From Anisakis pegreffii (taxonomy: Eukaryota > Nematoda > Chromadorea > Rhabditida > Anisakidae): 64,000 nt of DNA. Shown in pieces: positions 1 through 12,800 of this stretch. A program made the translations under genes and the position numbers. Numbering within the stretch: position 1 is the first letter of the stretch; each line of letters opens with the position of its first letter. The stretch spans positions 1-64,000 of the forward strand of contig JAPYMA010000798.1 in the NCBI GenBank assembly GCA_035041965.1. Reading direction: 5' to 3'. The notes beneath the pieces were generated by a model. It was not told the origin of the DNA and ran no database searches. It saw only the letters and a program-made list of their open reading frames with translations.

Positions 1-67
<67 letters not shown>
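1..67. repeat. (TA)n microsatellite
   Basis: A pure TA dinucleotide tract runs from the window edge to about 67; it is cut by the window start, so its full length is unknown. Confidence 0.97.
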
Positions 68-69
<2 letters not shown>

Positions 70-3000
70 CATTGCCTTGGGGAAATTAATTTCGTTTCCG
101 AAGTTAATTGGGCGATTACGAAGAAGAATAAAGGCAATATTGGTAATAATAATGCTTGCACATGGCTGCACCGTTCATATAATCGATATGTTCCGCATCT
201 GTAAGCAGGTAGGTATCTGAAAGAGAGTGGAGTAAAACTAGCTGAAAATGTTCGCGTGTTGAGCAGTTGTTGATGAGAATGCTGAATCTGTAACTGCGTT
301 CAGTACCAGTGACCAACAATTTCGCTGATGTGAAGATGAATAATTTCGAGTCACCGCTCCCAACACTTCAGTTTTTTCATCAAATTTCATTTTGCACGCA
401 CACAAACAAACAAATAAATCTTCGTCTTCCCTTCCATTTGCAACAAATCCAACAATCGCTTCTCCAATTATCATTATTCTAGTATGTAATGCAACCAGCA
501 ACCATAAATCATTATTTATTCCAACGCTATTCTTTGCTCTAGTGTTTGTCCACTAAAATCGCATTTCAAGTCTCATTTATGAACGATGATCTTTCATAAC
601 AATCATTATAATATATGAATTATTACCGCATTTTTATTCCTATCATTACAATACTATTGTTATAATTTTTATTATATTATTATTTTTGTTGTTATTATTA
701 TTATTATCGTTGATCACGTGATAGTTACTTATCGCCTTTATTTTTTTGACTCATCAGTTTTTTGTGACTTCGTTTCATGATTACTGCGTGCTTATCTCCT
801 TCTTTTATCTGCTCAATGGTATGCACTATCTGTTTTTTTCAAACATCTTCAACATTTTTCAAATATTTTCCATTTCATTCTCTAAATTTGTACGCTTTTG
901 TAATGTTTTTCTCCTGCTCGTTTTAATTTTTTCTCAACTTTTCATTTAATCGCATTCCTTATCTATGCTAAAATATGAATAATAGCACACACATCTCATC
1001 ACATGCGTATTTATTTATAACCATGAGTATTCATTCATTTGTCTGTGAACTATTTGTAATAATGATGAATCGATGTGTGTGTGTTATCATTAATTTAATC
1101 GTTCGTTAGAGACAGACGTATCGCTATTATTAAATATTGCTTTGAATGATGCATAAACGGTTGTCACTTTGCATTTCTCATATCGCATTCATTCGGCAGT
1201 GCTCTGCACTCTTGAATGATTATTCATTTCATTTCGTTGTTCCACTCTTGAAAGCAATCACCATCTCTCTTGCATGTGTTTTTGCTGCAATTCAGCGTTG
1301 TACTCTCGACTACAATACACTTTTATGTTCATGACCGAGTAATTCTGTCGTTAATTTTGTCACTTGGAACAATGTTGTCGATTAACGTTCGTTCGATGCA
1401 CGTTTGTCTATCATCGATCTCATTAGAGCAGTACTTTTGAGAAATTTGGAAGGGCAGATGAATGTTTAGTTGATTCATTCATTTGATTCAGCTACACTAT
1501 TAATTACATTTCAAAATCATGCAGCAGCGAAAAATGATATGAGTTCTTTTTTTGCGTGTTGATTTTGAACGCTGAGAATGTTGGGCGATTATGATCAAAT
1601 GAGCGATTATTTTGTTTGTTCGTTAATCGTTTTTGGCATCGAAATTGAGTTGTGATTCATAAAATTTTTCTGAAACTGTTAAAACTAAGCAAACACAAAG
1701 TAAAAATCAACAAAACGCAATTGCTCGTATAACATGATTTTGTTGATATTTACATATGTTATCACTGAGCCGATGGTTGCAACAAGCCGTGTGATATGTG
1801 GCGATAACGATTATGGTTCGATGAAGAATGAAGTCTCTTTTTGATGTTTATATATAGAGTGATTTGATGTATTGCGTAATCATTATTGGTGCAAAGAACG
1901 TTGAGAAACCAAAGAATGAATGTTTGATCTCGTTTCGGAAATCTTTTTCTCTCAACTGCCTCTACGGCCGTTTTTCGGCCGTTCTGAATTGGTTCTCATT
2001 TCTGATTGCCGTTTCCATTCGATTTCTTTCTTTTCTCCTCGTTGCTTTCTCACACACTCCGACGATTCGTTATCGGGGTTTTTGCTGATTTGATTTTATT
2101 GTTGATGTGCTGCTGCTGCTGATGTGAATGAATGAATGAGCGTTTCGTGTTTTCTCATCGTCATCACAAACCTCAAACGGAATTCGCTGAAGTTCAGTAG
2201 TGTTCAGTCGTTCAGTGAATAGCCAGCCAGTTGGTTCTCTCATATTGTTTAATCTGTTTATGTTTCACGCTATTATTTTGATGCGATGAATGACAGCTGA
2301 ATGCACTCTTCTTACTTGTGCAAAGTTTGTTTACGAAGAAATATTCTTTTACAAAACGCGAAAAACTTTTTTTTACCATTGGTTATTTTTAGTTTGTGTG
2401 AGTGAGTGAAGGAGAGTGTTTGTTTGGGTGATTGAAATAGGAATGAATTTTTATCATATCATTGAGAAGTGCTTAGAAAACGTTATTCTCGTCATCCATC
2501 TTTCTACCATTTCAGAAATTTTTTGCTCCTTCACTGTTGTTTTCTTGTTTTCTTTCTTCGTATCGTATCGTTTCTTGATCAAATTTTTGTTCGCTGCCTA
2601 TCTTTTTTTAATCACATTTTTATTGTAGTCAGTTGGTTGATTGCTTTTATTCGAGTGTGATTTGTGGGTTGCTCGATGGCTGTCTGATCTGATAACTTCC
2701 GTTACATACAAAACAACGGCGTTTAGCAGCACGAAAGTACATCGTCAGCAGATAACAAAAAGTATGTTGTTGACCAAAAAAATCTTCGTAAGGGTGTCAG
2801 GTGATGATAACACATAAAAAGCTAACTGCATAGTCATGGTTTAATATTAGTTTTAGTAGTAGTAGTAGTAGTGCTGGAATTAACTCCCTCTTGCTGTACG
2901 ACTGAAATGCGAATGTGAATGAATGTTTTTGTTTGAATAGCTGATTGATGCGGTGTTGTTTGTTGCTATAATATATCAGCGATATTTATATGCGCGTGTA

Positions 3001-4467
3001 AATGAGGTGGCATTGAAATCGGTGATGTGTGTTGCTTGGTTGGTTGGTTGCATTGAGCTTGTGTGATTTTATTGTAATGAATGAATGGTATTTTAATCAC
3101 AACTGAACAATCATATACCTATCAGAATCAGTTGAGTTATCATGAAATAGCAATAATAATAATAATAATGGATAATTGCGTAATGTCAATATTTGTGTTT
3201 CAAATGTGTGCATTTATAAACTGTGTTATACATACATGAAACCGAATAGTTTCTCGTTCAAAAGTTTCATTTGTTTGGTTTGTGTGGTGATGGTTTATAG
3301 TTGCAGTGTTGGTGAAATTACGGAATGAATGGAATATCAGACATATCTATCTATCTATCTGTTTACTGATCTTATCAATATCTACTTCTCTCTTGTTTTT
3401 AGTGATAATTCGTTTCACAGTCGATTTTAGACGTGTGTATTATTGCTGTTTGTTCTGCATTCTTGTTCTGTGCCGCCAAGGATGTTCGTTCTTATCGCCT
3501 CGCTCGCTCTGCTCTCGTAAAGGGGTTAGAATTTTCTGGTTTGGTTCAGAACGATTTCATCATCAATTTTGTTTATTTGCCTAACGTGAGAAGATAAGCA
3601 TTAGGGGATTTTTTTGTTTGCGTTTTATGTGCAGTATGCAGTAGTTAGTGTGTGTGTTGCGTATTGTTGCAAGATTAAATTTGTAAAATTACAGTCGCTT
3701 TTTCACCAAAAATTAAGATGTTATTTCCTTTTTGTAAACACATTCCAATTCGTCAGGTAATAATCACTTTTGTCGTTTGTTGATTAATGACGATATGTCT
3801 AATTGCATCATCCGTTAAGTATTTGATAAATTGTCAGTTGTGGTTGATGAAAACAGAGACGTGAAAAAAAGATTTTTTTTTATCACTGGATATCTCTCAA
3901 ATGATTACTTTTCAAGTATCAGAGTATCAATTTTTTCAAGTATCAATTTTTTCCGTCCACCTCGTTCGCTACATTTTTATTGTTTACATCAATGCATTTA
4001 GGTATTCGTCGTTATCTTTTTTTGCCACGACGATTGAAATTCAGATAGACTATGTTTTACTGGAATTTTTCAATGTTTCCTATTGTTCTAGTCATGTCTT
4101 TATTGAAACAATGAGTGAATTTTGTGTCTTTGTAACGTGTGAACGGGACGTAGTCGGAAACGGAATATTTCGAGTTGAGAAATGGCATGACAAGTGTATT
4201 TTTTCTTTCATAACAAGTATATATTTTTCGAATAGAGCATCCATTGATCAGATGATTTTTTCGTTCAAAGAAGTGTCTTGGTCAGACTGCTTTCCAAATC
4301 ATTTTTATGTTTCTTTTTGGAAGTTTAATTGGCAAACGGGAACTGGATGATACGTGACTGTGACTTGGTGATGTCTGTTTGTTCGCAAATTTCTGTCTTA
4401 TGAAAGCATCTGAATCGTTGAGTGCACTTTAAACTCACACGAGAACAATAAATCGTTTATGTTCATG

Positions 4468-4536
<69 letters not shown>

Positions 4537-7500
4537 GCATATATATTCCGTTTATGATGAGATTATGAATCAAAAGAAATTGTTGTCTTGTTTGTATGCA
4601 TGCGCATATGTGTATTGCGTGTTGCTGTTTAATTAAGGGTATGTATAGCACGCATAAAAGGAAAATGAAGTTAAATTTTATGCGCCTTCATTCGTTTCTT
4701 CGATCATTTGGTTAAGCAACACACCTAATTGCGTTTCGATTATTTAATTTATCTGTGCTTAATTCGATTAGGTATTTTATATTCGTGCTGTCACCACTGA
4801 ACGAATTTGTTATAGGCGTAGATGAATGCGTTTATGAGTGCTTATGTTATTCATTCGTTGACATGCAATTTGTGTTTGTGGTACTTTGTGGCTTTTTTTA
4901 GTAAAAAGTTGATTATAGACCTTCTCGGCTGCTTTCTGATAGTGAATTTATTGGAAGTCGTTGTGAAAGTTCATTGCGTTGTTGTTATGCAGCATTGTGA
5001 CGGTATGTTTTTTATTCGTCTGGCTGACTCACTTTAATCATAGTCGTCACTTTTCATCGTAAATCACCGTGCGCCATTCTAACGTCTGAATTTTATGACT
5101 GATAAACGAGAGTTGTTTTCGTATAATGATATCGTGTTTTTGCATCGTAAAAATTCTCGTTTTCCCCGGCGAAAGGCCAATTTTTTTTGTCCAAAACGTT
5201 CTCAGTGGTTGAGGAGTAGTTCCGATTCTTAAAGTCTATCCAATGTTTCCGCTTCCTTTTTGTTCATTTTCATCTGAAAAAACCCTGTCATTCAGCATTG
5301 GAAAAGATGAATTTCGCATTGCCATGGAACGTATGATTGATTATTCTCAATAAAAACAACCAAAAAATGAGTGGAAAAAATCTGCATTGTTCCTCGAAAT
5401 GAATCGTCAATTTTTTTCGTTTCATTTATTTGCTCATCGCCACTTTTTCCTTCGCCAATTCTTTCATTTTTACTCCAACTGATATTCCGTTGATTTTTTT
5501 CCATCGTATCAATCCACTCGATTATCATTCTTCGTCTTCATCCTGTTATTCATTGCTGTTGTTCGTTTTGCGCATCTAAATAATCGTTGTGAACAAATAA
5601 AATTTTTCTTCACAACGAGGTCGATAAGTTTGACTGTTTGTGTGCATTTTTGCCGCTTCCTTCCTATTCTCTCGTTTTCTTCATTTTTCTCCAACGAAAA
5701 CGTCATAAATTAATTGATTCACATAATAAAAACGGTCGAAATCCCGTTCTTCTTTTTCGAACAATTAATTTTTCATCGATATCATTCAACAGTTTTTTGC
5801 ATTGTACTGCTGGTTGCTCTAAATTTCGATCATTTAAAATTGATTGGATTTTTTGTTTGGTTTTCTGATACGCTTTTTGTTGATGATGATTTGTGTTGTC
5901 ATCGAATCATTTTTTGAACTCTATAGTACATCAATCAGTTCATCTTGAAAACCTCTTCAGTGGTTGTCTCTTTTCAAATTTAGGCTATTCAAGAAACGGA
6001 TTCGTGTGATTTATTGCTGAATTATGATGATATATTCGCTTGAGTGTGTTCGTTTTTTGGTTTTTTCTTGTGCTCGATCGATGGCTATTCTCAATCAATC
6101 GCAATTGCTCTTTTTATCAGCAGCGATTATCTCGTTCCTATCACAACAACAATAGTTCCGTTCACTAGAGCGACGCAGCGGCCGTATGATCATCAGCTCT
6201 TTTGCATGATTGTTTCCTGTTTTCTTCGTTCGTTCATTTCTCTTTCACCAACATTTTTGGTTCCTTCCTCTCATCTTTTCACCAATTTACGTATCAATCG
6301 TTCATTCTCGCTTCAATATGCACCTATTTTCTCACACCATTATCGTTTCGTAATGTCAATGATGCTATTGAAAATATTTTCCACTTGCAGAATTCTTTTT
6401 TGCAACAGAATTCTCGAAGCATTCATAATCAATCTTATCTTGCAAATTCATCGATTTCATTGAAAAACATTACAATCAGTGCAATTTTGGTGTTAAGTTA
6501 ATGTTTGAATGTGATCCGCAGAGATGATGATTACGTCCTCTTTCTTTTATTATTATTATTCATTATTGAAGATATGCCGCGGTATGCACTTATTTGTTTT
6601 AAAATTACACCGAATTTAAACTGATGATCAATTGCTTTTGTCGTTCCATTTTCAAATTTTCATCAAGTTAGTCGTCCTATATCAGTTTTTGTTGCATTTT
6701 TTAGTCATGTTTTTTTTGCTCATTGAATTAAGTGGTGCATTGAAATGCATCATTCAATGAGGATATGGAGTTGTTTGTGTATGTGTGTGTGTGTTGAGTA
6801 AACAGAATGAATGTTTCATCAAGTGAAGGTCACTAGAATGTTGTTGTCTCTTTTCGGATTTATGCACTTTCCAATTTTTTTCTCTCAAAAATCAAAAAAA
6901 TCCGGTTTTCGATGTTTTCCCAGGCGTTTATTATCATCATCATTGTAAACTTCATTGTTGTTAGTTCAACAAACAAACAGACATTTTCTTTCGTATGTGT
7001 CATTTGTGGATTTTTACATTTTTCGGTGTTTATTAATCGTTTGAAATTCTCCCATTATATCTACTTTTCGCTCTGCATTTTTCGTTGTTTCCCCGTCTTC
7101 TCGTTTCAAGCAACACCTCAACATATTTTATTCCCATACATTTATTTTGTGACGGTGGAAATTCTGTTAAAAGTGTGTGTCTTATATTTGGCAGTCATTC
7201 TTTTTTCATCTTTTGATTTGTTGAGTGCGACTCTTAAGAAGTCCTTATCGAGAGATTTATTCCTTCAGCGGTTCATGACCCACGACTTTTGAGAGCGTGG
7301 TTGGCTGGTGATGGTGATACGATTTGATCGAGCGAATGAATTTTCATCTGGTTTCAGTTGAAATGAACTATTTCTGTTCATATCTAGTAAACTTCTGCGT
7401 AGAGTTTTCTCAAAATCTACTTGAAACAAACGGTGAAACCGGTACAGTTATGTCCAAAGAAAAAGGAGAATGAGTGAACCGAATGGAAAATAGCGTTGGA

Positions 7501-9852
7501 GGACCTCGTTGATTCCCCTCTCACCCCTCACGCCCTCTACTCTTAAGAGCTCTCAGTTAGTGCTGCAAGACAAGCATTCATTGCATAAGGCACATATGAA
7601 ATTACGAGCAGTATGGTATGTTAAATGAGAGTGACTTTGAACATGATTTGTGGCGTTAATTTGATTTAATGAGCGGTGTAATATGATAAAATTTCGTTTG
7701 TGTGTAAAATTATTCAGTAATCGATGTTTTGGTTGTTTGATCGTTAATGAGTTTGCAGAATTGGATCGTTTTCGTTTGATTGCTGATTAGGTGAATGAGT
7801 TTTGTTGACGATCATTTAGTAACCGATAATTTTCTTCATTATTTTTCACCTTCACTTAAATTGGCTCTAAACAACGCTAATATCATATCATAGTCGTGTA
7901 ACGGTGCAGTTGCTAGCTGTCAGGAATTGCTTTGGCATGGCTGCGTTGAATGACAACTATTTCGAGTCGTATACGATACGGTGTTCGAACATTCCGTGTC
8001 GTTCGCAATATTTCACTGAAACTGATTTGATTAGTGATAATTGTTTGTGATTGATTGATTCGTCTGTTTCATTGATCATTTTCTCGAGCACATGTGCCGT
8101 GCCGTCCGCAAACCACTGAACATCTGTGTGTTGAGATGCTGCTGTTCGTTTATGTGATCTCATCATCCAGTAGATGTGTTGTTTTCCCTAATACCTGCTT
8201 GCCCACCGATTCATTCATCTGTCAGTTACACCTTTATCAGCCTTTCAGACATCGCCCACCCTTCTAAAACTTATATAAATACTATTACATTACCATCATC
8301 TTTATCACATTTCATCTCAGCTCTTTACCCGTACGTTGTCAACACTCATAAAATTGTGATGTTTCATAAACATAAATAATTTCCAGTTATTTTATTTCCT
8401 GATATCCATGAGCCGATTAGTGAATGCATGAGTTTAACATTCTCAGGCATCAATTCCTTTCGTTTTGTTGAAATGATATAGGCCAAAAAAGAAGTTTTTG
8501 TATTCGTCTATATTCGTCTGCTTTGTGCTTTGTCCGTGATGTATTGTTGTGTTGTTGAATGCGATTGAACGAGATTGAATGGAGAACATATGTGATTTAT
8601 CATTACCGCTGTAATAAAGCGCAAAAAAAGCGAATCAAAGAAAATCTAAACTCCCATCGATCACCGATTCAAAATGTCCGCCAAAAAAATTGAATTATTT
8701 TTCTCTACTCGTGATTCGATCTCGTCAAATGTATTATTTTCAAGTGATGAAATCTCAGAATCATTCGACATCACATTCATTCATTCATTTTCCAGTCATC
8801 TTTTCGCATACTTCATCCAGATCCTTTTTATTGCTTTTCACTCTCTTTTTTTTGTGGACAGTTTTTCTTCCGTGAACGCATTCTTGTTTTCTTTCCGTGC
8901 GTTCTCTATTCTAACTGATTTATTATCAGCTTTTTTCTGTCCTTTTATCAGTCGCTTCTGTTCGTTTCTTCTGCCCGTCAGTCAGTGTCTCTTCTTCGAT
9001 ATTTGCTGATGATTTGTTCATTGAAGTGTTATTTATCACTCAGCAAACAAACTCATCAAAGGTCATCTATCTGTCTATTGAACGATCGAAATTGCAAATT
9101 CTACGCTATTGCATCAGTGCGATTTGTTGCGTTTTTTGCTGCCATTAGACAGTTTTATTGTTGTAGTTTGAACATTGATGTCTTCACATTGCAGTCTTTC
9201 GAAAAGATCTTTCGTCCTGTTCAGCTCAGAACAGTTCACTCTAAAATACGATTTAGTTTTACACCTAATTGATTCTGTTCGAATTATGCGCTTCTTTACT
9301 ATGTGTAATATTGTGACCGTTCAATGCTGAGATTTCTGATGCATTTCCGATGAAGAATTTTAGTTTATCTACTGAATGCAACGATTTTGCTCGCGTTCCG
9401 ATAAGCGCTTAACATTTGACGAAATGATTTTCATATCTTGTCTGCGATCTCAGTTGTCCATCTTCACTTCCATGAAACCTAGAAGAAATTCTTTAAATGA
9501 TGTGCGAATTGTTTTGTTGAATTTGTGATTTCTTATAGATTGTGCATCCAATGATTATTATTCTCATTGAATTAGCAGTTATTGATAAGTTTATGTCGTC
9601 TTTATATTCATCAATGGTGTTATTTGAACGTGTTGTTGCTGGACGAGGAAGAAGAATTTACGAAGAGATCTTTGAATACTTATCGATTCGTTTACGAGTC
9701 GTAAATGCGTGAACAGTGATCAGTAGTGACGTGGATTTTTTCCATTCAGTTTATGATAGTATTTACATGGAGCGATAACGAATTCAAATTATCTGAATAA
9801 TAACAATGATATCATTTATGTTGCGTTATAATGAAGTGTTGTCATATTGCAG
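68..9852. other. No recognised gene; T-rich upstream region or 5' intron
   Basis: This stretch is strongly T-rich on the plus strand. Its open frames are dominated by Phe, Ser, Ile and Leu, as expected from T-rich non-coding DNA, and none shows a recognisable domain. It ends in an acceptor (TTGCAG) at the first recognised exon of the AUTS2-like gene, so part of it is probably that gene's 5' intron, with earlier exons either missed here or outside the window. Confidence 0.6.
4471..4534. repeat. (AT)n microsatellite
   Basis: About 32 uninterrupted AT dinucleotides. The Tyr-Ile repeat frame read from its minus strand is an artefact. Confidence 0.97.
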
Positions 9853-12800
9853 CGTCAACCGAAACCAAGTACCTCGAACACGTCAGGATTGGTTACGAAT
9901 ACCACTACAAATACAGCTAATAATTCCGCTGCAATTCCGAATAATCTAACAACGGGTACAGTCTCAACACTAGTCCCTTGGATGAACGACGCTACTCTAA
10001 CGGTATGTGCGGCCAATTCAATGCCAGCCGCAAATCATTCGTTGAAACGGTCGTTGGATACGATCCGAGATCATTCGTTATCGTCGGTTGCTGACAAACG
10101 TGTCAAACTCGAACACGACTCTGCTTATGAAGATTACAAGTTTGTTTATTCTTCTTTTTTTTGTCTTGGTTATTTAATTGTTATCTCTTGTTTTGTGTGC
10201 TTTGCGCTCTTTTTTGGGAGGTAAAATGAGTCATTAACCTTAAAGGATGTTACCATTGGTGTTGAATCCTTCTGATCTTTGTTCAACTAATCACAGTTCG
10301 TAGATTCGCAACAGTTATCTGTGTATGACTCTGAAATATGACTAATTTGAAGTGATTAAAATGCTGGTGTGATGGAGCTATCGTTAATGAAGCCTGACTT
10401 TTCGTTTTGATACTTTCAAGTTTTGCAACTGATCACTGATAGTGGATTAATTTTCGTTAGTGATTTTGAGTTGATCACATGTTGGATGGTTGTTTGAATG
10501 GTGGTAACTTCGAAATTGTTGTAAATAAACGAGCAGTAAATGAATTAAACTACCGATTACTTGGAAATTACATTCACTTGGGAATCAACTAGCAATAAGT
10601 GCAGTGCCACTCCAAGAACACTTCAGTTAGCATCATCATCAGTGGTTGTTTGCCTCGTGCACTTTATGCGAGTGCTTGTTTACGGCTGCCTGATAAATGG
10701 ATGGATGGATGAATGACATTGAGTGATTGATCATCTCTGACAAGGTGTGTACATTGTGAGTAAGCATACCAATTAACGGCCATCTTTCCTAGCGTTGAAA
10801 AACCCCTAGAAGCAGCTTGCTATAGTAAAGTGCAGTGAATAGAATAGTTCTTTAGCGAATGATATTTTGGCTTTTTGAAGTGAATTCATCGCTACAGGCA
10901 AAAGTAGAAAGCTTGTTGTAATGTGACCTAACGGACAAGTTTCTCAGTGGAACAACGCCTAATTCTTTTTAACAGAATTCGGCTGATTATTCATCGACTT
11001 TCGTTCTGTGATCTGAACGCATTGCGTGAATGAACCAAAGTATCATTTGATCAAAACTACTTCCGAATGAACATTTGCTTCCGAACGATGGACACCAAAT
11101 TCTTTAGTGATGAATTTCAGCTGCAGAATAGTTGGAAGGTTGACAGCTGTACGAGATTTTGTAGCAAATCCATCAATTTTTGTAAATTTTAAATTATCCA
11201 TTTTCATTTGCAAAGGTGATGATTATTAACGATAGTAACGGTCATATGAATAGAATGAGCGGAACATTCTTCTTAATTTTTTTTCGATAAATCATGTATT
11301 TTTCACACAGTCATACGCAAATTGTCTGTGTGTTCTCAAGTTTCGTGAGCAATAAACTTGCCTCAGCATAATGAATGCTGTTCGAATCAAACAAGTTTTT
11401 TCTTTAATTCTGATTGATTGTTGTTATTTGATAGCAGTTGTTGTTCGTTTAATTCGGTTTAAAGATCACAATCGAGTGCAATTCGAATTCGAGTAACTCC
11501 TCTTATTGCAGTCGATTATTAGTGCTGAACAAAAAACCTGAAAACATGTTTTGATTGCGTTCTCGGAACCGATTGTAGCACAGTCAAATTCATTTGATCG
11601 GTTTTCGATTGCTCAAGGTCAATGTTCTTATTGAAGTTTTGATCAGTTTTGGTTGTGAGAGAAGAAAGATTTTCTAATGATTGTTTGAGTGATTGCGATT
11701 TTTTTTTTTGAGAATTTGTCCGATGAATTCACCGACAAATCGGAGACTGTTTCCTTGTATGATGAGAAGAATTAATGGAAGAAAAAGACGACCGATTGAA
11801 TGAAATGTACACATTAAGAAGAGTTGATCATACATCGTCTCAAGAGTTCATCAGTGAATGAATGATTCGTTGTATGTTTGGGTTAGAGTAAGCGTTAGAT
11901 GCATCAAATTAATCAAATTTTTTGTTGTAATTAAATTTTGCATTGCTGCAGCAATGCAAAATTTAATTGCAACGGAACCAGAAACAATCGGAGAGCACTC
12001 AAAAACACCCTCTTAGTGTTGTGTAGCGATGTAATTATTACCTCCATTCATTTCGAATTGATTTCCACCGAATAATTTCAAATGTTTTGTGTAATATTGC
12101 CATCCAATTTTAAATTTTCTCGCCCACAATTATCACAAACTTTGCCAATCATCTCGCTTTTTTTTCCATCCTTCAGCTTTCTTGTTCAGTTTATGTTCTC
12201 GTAAATGATCACCCGTTTCATTCGCCGTTACCCATTATCAACCCAATAAATGATAAGGGTAATTCTTCCACATGTCATAAACATACATGAAGCAAACACC
12301 TCCACGATAATGCAGCAAAGTGGATGAATATCTTCGCAAATGTCTTCCACTGTAATAAGCATCAATCACGATAGCCGAAATTGTGAATGTGTTTTATGCG
12401 TAGAGTCGAATGGAATTCAACTGGTCGTATCTCGGTAATCATTGTTAAAATGAAATGAATTTTGTGGATGAGACAATTAAAACAAGCAGTCACGTTATTT
12501 GATGTAATGGCGCAATTGTAAATCAGCAACAATCAATTAATCTATTTCTGCATTTAACGGATGCTTAGACGACATCAAAATTATTCTTTAACGCACTATC
12601 CAATTTGAACTTTTGTTCGTTTGATTGATTCCAGTAGATCAGTGTGAGTATACATTTGTCACTAACAGAGTACATTTTCTAGTAGCGTATGAACTTGGGA
12701 CAGAATAATCGCGTTTCGTGATATTGTCAAGTGAATTCTCATTCTCGTTCATACAACTAAAAAGTAGCCGCAGTCTAACAGAAAGTGAAAAGATTACATT

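Noticed and set aside
3901..4350. 149-codon plus-strand frame with ATG
   Set aside because: Phe/Ile/Ser-rich as expected from T-rich DNA; no domain and no matching splice context.
6044..6463. 139-codon plus-strand frame
   Set aside because: Composition follows T-rich non-coding DNA, with overlapping frames of the same kind; no domain.
6912..7292. 126-codon hydrophobic frame that could pass as a membrane protein
   Set aside because: Hydrophobicity follows from TTT/TTC/ATT richness; the start is TTC-flanked and there is no conserved motif.
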